Shown here piece by piece: positions 1 to 5,201 of a stretch of DNA of 5,201 nt (its first letter is position 1; each line of letters opens with the position of its first letter). Under the pieces are notes generated by a model. It had not been told where the DNA came from, did not search any database, and saw only the letters and a program-made list of their open reading frames with translations. The stretch comes from Bacteroidota bacterium (GTDB lineage Bacteria; Bacteroidota; Bacteroidia; Flavobacteriales; Flavobacteriaceae), in assembly GCA_947468985.1 (NCBI GenBank), contig CANINJ010000145.1, positions 1 through 5,201 of the forward strand, given 5' to 3'. A program made the position numbers and the translations under genes.

Positions 1-150
1 AGTGGTCATACTAAAAGACCTTTTGATACTAACTGGGGACGAAAATTACGTGATGACTGCAAAACATATCAAGTTCCTTTTTTCTTCAAGCAAATAGATA
101 AGGTTCAAGTAATACCAGAAGATTTAGAAATTCGAGAATTTCCAAGTTAA
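1..150 (+). CDS. DUF5131 (phage Gp37/Gp68-like) family protein, C-terminal end only
   Basis: Only the last 49 codons and the TAA stop are in the window, open from base 1 in frame 1. The peptide contains RPFDTNWGRKLRDDC followed by VPFFFKQ, the pattern I associate with the C-terminal part of the DUF5131 (Gp37/Gp68, PF07505) family: an R-P-F...W...LRD-C stretch and then a V-P-F-F-F-K-Q strand. Family members carry cysteine motifs reminiscent of radical-SAM proteins and often sit beside a partner gene of the TcmP type in phage or defence-like contexts. Neither the upstream cysteines nor a partner can be seen here. The molecular function of the family is not firmly known. The gene ends without an evident hairpin-plus-T-run terminator, and a G-rich patch starts about 12 bp after the stop. 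The family call rests on the recalled motif, not on a database match. Confidence 0.75.
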   Translation, partial: SGHTKRPFDTNWGRKLRDDCKTYQVPFFFKQIDKVQVIPEDLEIREFPS

Positions 151-162
151 TAAATTGTTTGA

Positions 163-197
163 GGGGGTGAGCGGAATTGGGGGTGCAAATTGGGCGG
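163..197 (+). other. G-rich patch with several G-runs
   Basis: Two runs of five G (163-167 and 179-183), a GGG at 192-194 and shorter GG pairs lie within 35 bases, in otherwise very AT-rich DNA. There are only three runs of three or more G, so a canonical four-run quadruplex would need a shorter run such as the GG at 196-197. The role is unknown. Confidence 0.5.
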
Positions 198-246
198 AGC
201 ATATTGATTTCTAGTTGAGATGAGATTCTTCAAAAGGATGCTCCGC
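194..246. repeat. 9-bp perfect inverted repeat, GCGGAGCAT / ATGCTCCGC
   Basis: GCGGAGCAT at 194-202 is the exact reverse complement of ATGCTCCGC at 238-246, with a 35-base spacer. The right arm is also the first copy of the direct-repeat family that continues to 424, so the left arm is that family in inverted orientation. The arms could form a hairpin or be two oppositely oriented protein sites. No T-run follows, so it is not a classical intrinsic terminator. Confidence 0.65.
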
Positions 247-424
247 AAGGTTGAGATGTGTTGCCTTCGGTATAATGAAAAAAATAAATCAAATAAACAT
301 AGTATGCTCCGCATGGTTGAGTTAGATATATTCTATGTTGTTTTAGTTTCAAAGCTACGCATAGTTGAGTAGTGTTTGTTTTAAATGCTTATAAATAATA
401 AGATAAACATTATGCTACGCATTG
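238..424 (+). repeat. Four degenerate direct repeats, core GCTMCGCA with following GTTGAG
   Basis: Copies lie at 238-255 (ATGCTCCGCAAGGTTGAG), 304-321 (ATGCTCCGCATGGTTGAG), 352-369 (AAGCTACGCATAGTTGAG) and 412-424 (ATGCTACGCATTG). The GCT triplets start at 240, 306, 354 and 414, giving spacings of 66, 48 and 60 bp. A lone TAGTTGAGATG at 213-223 precedes copy 1. Copies 2 and 4 share a preceding ATAAACAT/AATAAACAT stretch, so the repeat unit may be longer than the core. Copies 1-2 carry CTCC and copies 3-4 carry CTAC. They look like a decaying dispersed repeat family or an array of binding/recombination sites; I do not recognise a named family. Confidence 0.75.
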
Positions 425-531
425 AAAAAAATATTTTTTAAAATCAAAAAGAGTAAAAAATTAGTAGAGAAATATATAGTATATACTTTAATATTAATCT
501 TATTATAATTTAATATATAATATAATAGATA
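421..531. other. Extremely AT-rich stretch
   Basis: About 110 bases made almost entirely of A and T, including runs such as TTTAATATATAATATAATAG. It lies directly before the four-dyad array at 535-613. Such a stretch beside iteron-like repeats is the usual layout of a melting region in plasmid-type origins, but it could also be a promoter region in a low-GC genome. I found no DnaA box close to TTATCCACA inside it. Confidence 0.45.
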
Positions 532-534
532 GTG

Positions 535-628
535 GTTGAAACAACATACTCAATGTTGCTAAAACAACATACTACCTGTTGTAAAAACAACAAGAGGGTG
601 ATGTTAAAACAACACACCATGCTTTTAT
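535..628 (+). repeat. Four iteron-like dyads (GTTG/CAAC), 23-bp period
   Basis: AAACAAC starts at 539, 562, 585 and 607, a period of 23, 23 and 22 bp. Each CAAC is preceded by a GTTG-type half-site: GTTG-AAA-CAAC (535-545), GTTG-CTAAAA-CAAC (555-568), GTTG-TAAAAA-CAAC (578-591) and GTTA-AAA-CAAC (603-613). The spacers are 3, 6, 6 and 3 bases and all are A-rich. The same bases can be read as repeat units CAACAT...ATGTTG (542-558). The third dyad extends to a perfect TGTTGT/ACAACA palindrome (577-592). The array ends about 30-45 bp before the start codon at 659, placing it as an operator for that gene or as iterons bound by its product. No T-run follows, so it is not a terminator. Confidence 0.8.
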
Positions 629-658
629 AAAATCAAATAAAAATTTAAAAAGAAAAAA

Positions 659-1360
659 ATGAAAACAAAATTTATTCAAGTAGATTATGACTTATTGTCA
701 ACTACACAATTACATTCAACTCAAAAACTACTTATTGCTTATATTATAGGCTGGCAACGCAATAAAAAAATCTGTAAAGAAACCAATAATACACTTGCCA
801 ATAAATTTGGAATGAAGTATTCTGGTATAAGAACATTAATAAGTGACCTAAATAAATTTGATTTTTTTCAATCAATTTCAATTGATTACAACAAATCTAA
901 TAGTACATCTGGTCATCAAATTATAGTTAATGAATCAAAGTTAAAATCATTTTTAGCATTGAATAAAGAATCAAAAACAGAGATTATTGAAGTGCCGAAT
1001 GAAGTTGTAATTGAAAATATAGTGCAAATAGATGAAACAGAAGATGAAATTACGTTGGGTCAACCTGTAATGAATAACAAAGTAGTTCAATCAAACATTG
1101 ATGATTTAGACGAGGATTATGAGATTCAAATTGATGCAGAAAAGGATATAATTAAAAGTTGTTCAATTATGGAAAAACATTACATTGATTTTGGTGACAG
1201 CCCTAATTATATTAATGCAAATATATTTTTCGCTTATGACAATTCGTATATGATAGGAAAAGTGTTTAAGGTTACAGGTTCAAGAGGTATGCCACAATAC
1301 ATAGATAAAGGAACATTTGAAATGTTCTTAAAAGAGTATAAAAAAGAGGCTAAGACATAA
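659..1360 (+). CDS. Winged-helix (HTH_36/Rep-like) protein of unknown function, 233 aa
   Basis: I do not recognise a specific family. Residues about 5-70 have the look of the winged-helix domain seen in HTH_36 and plasmid replication-initiator N-termini: a long helix around LHSTQKLLIAYIIGW (18-32), then helices at TNNTLANKFGM (42-52) and KYSGIRTLISDLNKF (53-67). Residues about 70-102 probably form the wing. A strongly acidic, probably flexible linker follows (about 107-163). The C-terminal part (about 164-233, with SPNYINANIFFAYDN and a basic tail) matches no domain I know. There are no signal peptide or membrane segments, so it should be cytoplasmic. The start is the ATG after a purine-rich A-tract; there is no Shine-Dalgarno, as is usual in Bacteroidota. 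It stands alone: 508 bp upstream hold a four-dyad array and 446 bp downstream hold no gene. It could be a replication initiator of a small integrated element or a self-regulated transcription factor. At 233 aa with one visible winged helix, it is short for a two-domain Rep_3 initiator. Confidence 0.7.
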   Translation: MKTKFIQVDYDLLSTTQLHSTQKLLIAYIIGWQRNKKICKETNNTLANKFGMKYSGIRTLISDLNKFDFFQSISIDYNKSNSTSGHQIIVNESKLKSFLALNKESKTEIIEVPNEVVIENIVQIDETEDEITLGQPVMNNKVVQSNIDDLDEDYEIQIDAEKDIIKSCSIMEKHYIDFGDSPNYINANIFFAYDNSYMIGKVFKVTGSRGMPQYIDKGTFEMFLKEYKKEAKT

Positions 1361-1361
1361 A

Positions 1362-1418
1362 CCTTCCCCCCCCACGGGTAGCCCTTCCCCCGTTACTTAG
1401 CTTACACCCTTCCCCCGT
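1362..1418. repeat. C-rich triple repeat (CCCTTCCCCCGT)
   Basis: The 12-mer CCCTTCCCCCGT occurs exactly at 1382-1393 and 1407-1418, 25 bp apart. A diverged third copy, CCTT plus eight C, lies at 1362-1373. The cluster begins one base after the stop codon of the preceding gene. On the minus strand it reads as repeated GGGGGAAGGG blocks, giving at least five G-runs of three or more within 57 bases, enough for a G-quadruplex. It stands out sharply from the AT-rich surroundings. Its role is unknown; transcript-end formation or a site tied to element transfer or replication are guesses. Confidence 0.7.
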
Positions 1419-1621
1419 GTTGTTTTCGATGTGGAGTATGATGGTGTATTCCCGAAAATTCTGGCTATAATTTTTTGATTTTTAATATAGAACAAGTGTT
1501 TTAAAAAAATATTTTCCTAAATTTTTGTCTAAATTTTATGGTTTAAGTGTTCGTAAAGGGATTTCATTAGCAAACTTTTATTCTAAAGCCCTTCAACAAT
1601 TATGTGTTTTAAATTGGGTTA

Positions 1622-1649
1622 TTATGCTTTAAGTATAATGCTTTAAGCG
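1622..1649 (+). repeat. 14-bp tandem duplication containing ATGCTTTAAG
   Basis: TTATGCTTTAAGTA (1622-1635) is followed directly by TAATGCTTTAAGCG (1636-1649), with 11 of 14 bases identical and a perfect 10-bp core. A related ATGCTTAAA lies at 1705-1713. It may be a slipped-strand duplication or paired binding sites; there is no evidence to choose. Confidence 0.6.
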
Positions 1650-1762
1650 TTATTGGTCTGTATTTTAAAAATGTAAAAAAATTCAATGATTTAAAGACAT
1701 TGAAATGCTTAAAAATAAAAACAATATCAATAGCGATTAAATCCAATAATGCCACGTTAAAT
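1642..1762. repeat. Long imperfect inverted repeat, attC-like in layout only
   Basis: TTTAA (1642-1646) and TTATTGG (1650-1656) on the left are matched in inverted order by CCAATAA (1743-1749) and TTAAA (1757-1761) on the right. The unpaired spacers are unequal: 3 bases on the left and 7 on the right. Inside lies a second perfect 7-bp inverted repeat, TTCAATG (1682-1688) / CATTGAA (1698-1704). The right end GTTAAAT (1756-1762) fits the integron attC R' pattern GTTRRRY, but the left end reads CTTTAAG where attC needs AAC. In such AT-rich DNA part of this pairing may be chance. Confidence 0.35.
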
Positions 1763-1806
1763 TATTCATTGAATTATATAAGCTTATAATTTACTATTTT
1801 TATCAA

Positions 1807-2562
1807 ATGATAAAGACGATAATAGTTGATGACGAATATAATGCTAGTGAGTTTTTAGAAAAACTTTTACATCATTATTTTCCAGATAAATTTTTAGTTT
1901 TAGATACTTGCGAAAGTGTTGACGAAGCTTTATTGTCAATAGCAAAATTCAATCCCGAATTAGTTTTCCTAGACATTCAAATGCCTAACAAAAATGGTTT
2001 TGAACTTTTCAAGGAAATCCAAGATATTAATTTTGAGGTTATATTTACGACTGCTCATTCTGAATTTGCCATTGATGCAATTAAATGTAGTGCTTTAGAT
2101 TATTTGTTGAAACCTATCAATTATATTGACTTACTTGAAACGGTAAAAAAATACGATTCCAAATTGCATAAAGCATCACAGCAGGACAAGTTGATGCTAT
2201 TAATTGAAAATATTGATACTGGAAGCTCCGAATTTAAAAAAATTGCTTTTCCTACTGAAACAGGTTTTGAATTAATTAAAACCAATTCTATCCTATATTG
2301 TGAAGCCGATGGGTGTTACTGTTACCTCAAATGTCTTGATGGAAAAAAAATTATACTTTCAAAAGCTTTAAAATATGTTGAAGAACTTTTACCGAACACA
2401 ATTTTTCAACGTATTCATAAGTCTTATTTAGTTAATCTGAATTATGTAAATCGTTTTAATAAATCTAACGGACTTCTTGTAGAACTAACAAATGGCGAGA
2501 TTCTTCCTTTATCAACTCGTAAAAAAGAAATCTTTATCAATGCTATTATTCAAAAAAAGTAA
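1807..2562 (+). CDS. LytTR-family response regulator transcription factor
   Basis: A 251-aa cytoplasmic two-component regulator of the usual family length. The receiver domain (about 3-116) has the acidic pair Asp8-Asp9, the phospho-acceptor Asp56 in VFLDIQMP, the switch Thr82 in FTTAH, and the conserved Lys102 in LLKP. A short linker (about 117-143) leads to a LytTR DNA-binding domain (about 145-249). That domain carries the typical ILYCEADGCY strand (162-171), the ALKYVEELLP segment, FQRIHKSYLVNLNYV and the closing LPLSTRKK. Phosphorylation by the overlapping downstream kinase is expected to promote dimerisation and binding to promoter direct repeats. The ATG at 1807 gives an intact first beta strand, MIKTIIVDDE, and an A/T-rich leader without Shine-Dalgarno. 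Its stop lies inside the next gene (23-bp overlap), so the two are co-transcribed and probably translationally coupled. Its target genes cannot be read from this window. Confidence 0.95.
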   Translation: MIKTIIVDDEYNASEFLEKLLHHYFPDKFLVLDTCESVDEALLSIAKFNPELVFLDIQMPNKNGFELFKEIQDINFEVIFTTAHSEFAIDAIKCSALDYLLKPINYIDLLETVKKYDSKLHKASQQDKLMLLIENIDTGSSEFKKIAFPTETGFELIKTNSILYCEADGCYCYLKCLDGKKIILSKALKYVEELLPNTIFQRIHKSYLVNLNYVNRFNKSNGLLVELTNGEILPLSTRKKEIFINAIIQKK

Positions 2563-5201
2563 ACTATTATTCCTATTTCTTCTTTTTGTTGAGTTAGCAA
2601 TTGGACAACAATATCCTTCAAGGAATTATTCTACCTTAGACGGACTTCCTAACAATAGTGTTTGCTCTATTTTAAAAGATAGTCGAGGCATTTTATGGGT
2701 GGGTACTGCCAACGGTGTTGCAACAATACAAAACAATCAAATTCATAATTTATATACCACAGATGGCTTAGCCCATAATAGTTGTTGGGCAATTGTCGAA
2801 GATAAAAACAACAATTTATGGTTTGGTAGTTATGGTGGCGGATTGACTTTTTACAATGGCAAAAAGTTTAGTGTTATTAATGTGCAAAATGGATTGATTA
2901 ACAATAAAATCCGAAAATTATTCCTTTATGATAATTACATTTATGTTGGAACTGAGTTTGGAATATCAGTTATTGACATTAATACAAAAAAGATTGTTTT
3001 AAGCACAAAGATTAAAGGTAGTCGAGGTTTATTTCAAATTATGGGCTTTTTTGAAGACAATTCAAACGTATATTTCGGAACTTTTAACGATGGTTTTTGG
3101 AAAGTGGACTTAAATTCAAAGAAGATAATTCTTGTAAACCATAACAAACCCGATATTTTTTCGCTACACAAATCTAAGGATAGCCTGTTTTTCTGCTACG
3201 GAGATATAAACAACAAATCCATTAACAAAACCAATATTAAAGATTATTTCAAAAGCAATATTTCTAATACCTATTTTGGAAATACTATTTATTGGGATTT
3301 TACAACTGACAAAAGGTTTACAACTTATGTTGCTGGAAATGGCATTAGTTTTTCAACAGGGGGCATTTTTAAGATAGAAAATGATAAGATAATAAATGTA
3401 AGTGCTCAATTTGGAGTGGATAGCCATGAAGTTTGGTGCTTGAATTATGATAAACAAAACGATGTTTTATATGTTGGAACTACCGATAAAGGATTTTATG
3501 AAATTGATTTAAAAAAGCAATTAAATTATTATAATTCTTCTTTTTTCAAGAAGGATAAATTAGAAGTTGTTTCAATTGCTAATAGAAATGAAAAAAGAAT
3601 TATTTTGCATAAAGAGGGATTACTTTTTCTAAATCAATTAAAAATTGAAAAGGAAATTCATAGAAAAGATTTTTTCGGCTTTGCTCAAACCAAATTCAAA
3701 AAAAATAAAAACATTTCAAAACATGAATATTATCCTGTTTTTAGTCAATTAAAAATAGATGCTTTTGAGTTTAGAGAATTAAAAATAATTGATAACAATT
3801 TATGGGTCAATACAAATATTGGTTTATTTAAAGTTACGCCAAATGGAATTATAGCAGATTATTATCCCTTTGATATTAGTTCATTTGATTTTATTAATCC
3901 AAATAAATTAATTTATCAACTATCCTATTCACACATTATACTTGTAGATGAATTCAATGAAAAGCAAAAATCCACTAGTTTTGATTTAGATAACAAAAAC
4001 AATCCTAGAGATGTTAATACAATTTTTAAATTAGGTAATAAAATTATTTTTGTTTCAAAATCTTCGGGACTATTTTCCTGTCAAAATAATACTTTTACTT
4101 CCTATTATTCCAATGGTATTTGGAATGAAAAGGAACTTATTAAAGCTACATTAAACAATAAAAATCAATTGGTAATCGCAAATTCTTTTGGTGATGTGTT
4201 CCTCATTGAAGATGTTAAAAAATTTAAAATCATTAAGAAAATTGAACGCAATCAATTAATTGGTAATTCAATTTCATTTTTAGAATACTATAAAGAGTAC
4301 TTACTTATTGGAACTGAAAAAGGATTGAATATTTACAAAGATGGAAAAATACGATTGGTTGATGAAGAGCAAGGTCTGGTAAATAAAGTTTTTACATCTG
4401 CACATAGAAATGGTTCTATTTTAGGTATTGGGACTACAAATGGATTTTATGATTTTGATATTGAAAAGTACCTGTATTCAAAAACCAATATCCCAAAAGT
4501 AAAAATAACTGGAATTGAAACAAATTATAAACCAATAGAGGACAGATATTTTACATGGTTTAGCTATGAATCAAATACTATTCAATTGCCATATTATGAA
4601 AATACAGTATCAATCAACTTTGAGCCACAACATTGTCAATATCCTAAAAAATTAGAATACCGATATAAACTGTTAGGAATTAGAAATGCCAATTGGAATA
4701 AATGGTCAAAAGCAAAAAATATAAATCTTACTTTTTTACCAGATGGCAACTACAATCTTTTACTGGAAACCAAAGATTTATATTCTGGAAAAAAAGCCAG
4801 TCAAAATCTTTTGAGAATTATTGTTACACCACCGTTTTGGAAAACATCATGGTTTGTAGCATTATGTTTCGCTTTTATTATCATTATAGCTTATTTTATA
4901 TATAAAAAACGTATTCGGTTTATTGAAGACAGAGAACATGCTAAAGGTGAAATTCAAAAGCGATTAGCTGAAACGAAAATGGAAGCATTACAAAGCCAAA
5001 TGAATCCTCATTTTATCTTTAATGCCATGAACTCTATTCAAAATTTTATTATAGATAAAAATACAAACGAGGCATTGATGTATATGGGCGAATTTTCAAA
5101 GTTGATTCGCAAGACACTTGAAAATTCGTCTAAACAATTAATAAGTTTACAGGACGAAATAAATTATTTAAAATCGTATTGCACGCTTGAAAATATGCGA
5201 T
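2540..5201 (+). CDS. LytS-type sensor histidine kinase with periplasmic beta-propeller and Y_Y_Y domain (3' truncated by window)
   Basis: The frame stays open for 887 codons to the window edge. The ATG at 2540 is chosen because it begins a clear signal peptide: KK-SK, then a hydrophobic LLFLFLLFV core, with likely cleavage near AIG/QQ (22/23). The periplasmic part starts with two-component propeller (Reg_prop) repeats: DGLPNNSV...LWVGT (34-56), DGLAHNS...LWFGS (75-97) and NGLINN...IYVGT (117-138). The blades then become diverged, with late recognisable ones near 591 and 608-632. A Y_Y_Y domain follows (about 687-763, with LEYRYKLLG and LPDGNYNLLLE), then one membrane helix (about 771-788), a charged coiled-coil linker (about 789-815) and the His_kinase (LytS-type) domain. 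Its phospho-acceptor is His824 in QMNPHFIFNAMNSIQNFI. The ATPase domain lies beyond the window. The kinase probably senses an extracellular ligand and phosphorylates Asp56 of the upstream LytTR regulator, with which it overlaps by 23 bp. The ligand is unknown. It resembles a hybrid (HTCS) sensor, but its output is a separate LytTR protein. Confidence 0.93.
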   Translation, partial: MLLFKKSKLLFLFLLFVELAIGQQYPSRNYSTLDGLPNNSVCSILKDSRGILWVGTANGVATIQNNQIHNLYTTDGLAHNSCWAIVEDKNNNLWFGSYGGGLTFYNGKKFSVINVQNGLINNKIRKLFLYDNYIYVGTEFGISVIDINTKKIVLSTKIKGSRGLFQIMGFFEDNSNVYFGTFNDGFWKVDLNSKKIILVNHNKPDIFSLHKSKDSLFFCYGDINNKSINKTNIKDYFKSNISNTYFGNTIYWDFTTDKRFTTYVAGNGISFSTGGIFKIENDKIINVSAQFGVDSHEVWCLNYDKQNDVLYVGTTDKGFYEIDLKKQLNYYNSSFFKKDKLEVVSIANRNEKRIILHKEGLLFLNQLKIEKEIHRKDFFGFAQTKFKKNKNISKHEYYPVFSQLKIDAFEFRELKIIDNNLWVNTNIGLFKVTPNGIIADYYPFDISSFDFINPNKLIYQLSYSHIILVDEFNEKQKSTSFDLDNKNNPRDVNTIFKLGNKIIFVSKSSGLFSCQNNTFTSYYSNGIWNEKELIKATLNNKNQLVIANSFGDVFLIEDVKKFKIIKKIERNQLIGNSISFLEYYKEYLLIGTEKGLNIYKDGKIRLVDEEQGLVNKVFTSAHRNGSILGIGTTNGFYDFDIEKYLYSKTNIPKVKITGIETNYKPIEDRYFTWFSYESNTIQLPYYENTVSINFEPQHCQYPKKLEYRYKLLGIRNANWNKWSKAKNINLTFLPDGNYNLLLETKDLYSGKKASQNLLRIIVTPPFWKTSWFVALCFAFIIIIAYFIYKKRIRFIEDREHAKGEIQKRLAETKMEALQSQMNPHFIFNAMNSIQNFIIDKNTNEALMYMGEFSKLIRKTLENSSKQLISLQDEINYLKSYCTLENMR

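Larger units (their letters stand above)
151..658. other. 508-bp repeat-rich intergenic region
   Basis: No convincing gene was found on either strand between the DUF5131 stop and the ATG at 659. In order the region holds a G-rich patch (163-194), one inverted and four direct copies of a short GCTMCGCA-type repeat (194-424), an extremely AT-rich stretch (about 421-531), a four-dyad array of GTTG/CAAC half-sites (535-613), and an A-rich leader to the next start codon. I could not identify a promoter matching the Bacteroidota consensus (TTG about 20 bp upstream of TANNTTTG) with confidence. Confidence 0.7.
1361..1806. other. 446-bp gene-free spacer with repeats
   Basis: No plausible gene was found on either strand. 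The spacer opens directly after the stop at 1360 with a C-rich repeat cluster (1362-1418), followed by AT-rich sequence containing a 14-bp tandem duplication (1622-1649) and an imperfect inverted repeat (1642-1762). The last 45 bases before the ATG at 1807 are AT-rich and must contain the promoter or leader of the two-component operon, but no convincing TTG/TANNTTTG pair is visible. No clear intrinsic terminator for the 659-1360 gene was found. Confidence 0.65.

Noticed and set aside
238..372. 44-codon ORF with AAAAGG just before its ATG
   Set aside because: Not listed as a gene because its peptide is built from the DNA repeat units, it has no known relatives that I recognise, and Shine-Dalgarno sequences are not a reliable start signal in this phylum. 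It is kept as a finding instead.
577..592. TGTTGT/ACAACA palindrome as a terminator hairpin
   Set aside because: The stem is short and AT-rich, no T-run follows, and there is no gene immediately upstream to terminate. It fits better as one dyad of the repeated array.
535..628. Short CRISPR array
   Set aside because: The 22-23-bp period has no distinct spacers: conserved half-sites fill most of each unit, and there are no cas genes. Iteron/operator repeats explain it better.
1371..1384. CCC/GGG/CCC segments as a terminator stem after the HTH gene
   Set aside because: Only three-base stems can form (for example GGG-TAG-CCC) and no U-tract follows, so an intrinsic terminator is not supported.
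1769..1802. Possible promoter: TTG at 1769-1771 with TATTTTTA at 1795-1802
   Set aside because: The -7-like element lacks the final G, the spacing is long, and it would end only a few bases before the ATG at 1807. Such matches are easily found by chance in AT-rich DNA.
4702..4905. 67-codon open stretch on the + strand in another frame
   Set aside because: It lies wholly inside the sensor kinase gene, overlaps its Y_Y_Y and membrane-helix coding sequence, and its translation has no recognisable domain. It is a shadow frame.

Overview
The window looks like chromosome, or an integrated element, from a low-GC member of the Bacteroidota, most likely Flavobacteriia. The evidence is the strong AT bias, the A-rich start regions without Shine-Dalgarno sequences, and a LytTR response regulator paired with a periplasmic-propeller/Y_Y_Y/LytS-type histidine kinase, a combination very common in that phylum. 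No rRNA, tRNA, CRISPR array, transposase or integrase was seen.

Layout, left to right. (1) Bases 1-150 are the C-terminal end of a DUF5131 (phage Gp37/Gp68-like) protein. (2) Bases 151-658 contain no convincing gene but are dense in structure: a G-rich patch, a family of short repeats (core GCTMCGCA with a following GTTGAG), a very AT-rich stretch, and four GTTG/CAAC dyads spaced about two helical turns apart. (3) Bases 659-1360 encode a 233-aa protein with an N-terminal winged-helix-like region, an acidic linker and an unrecognised C-terminal region. The dyad array, AT-rich stretch and HTH protein together resemble either a plasmid-type replication module or an autoregulated DNA-binding protein with its operator. 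(4) Bases 1361-1806 contain no gene but hold a C-rich repeat cluster (G-rich on the minus strand), a 14-bp tandem duplication and a long imperfect inverted repeat. (5) Bases 1807-2562 encode a LytTR response regulator. (6) From 2540 to the window end, overlapping it by 23 bp, lies a large membrane sensor kinase cut off after its phospho-acceptor histidine region.

The last two genes form an operon: the periplasmic propeller probably senses an extracellular ligand, the kinase passes phosphate from His824 to Asp56 of the regulator, and the LytTR domain binds target promoters. The 659-1360 module has no obvious functional link to them. The least explained part of the window is 151-1420, where several different repeat families surround one small DNA-binding-like gene.
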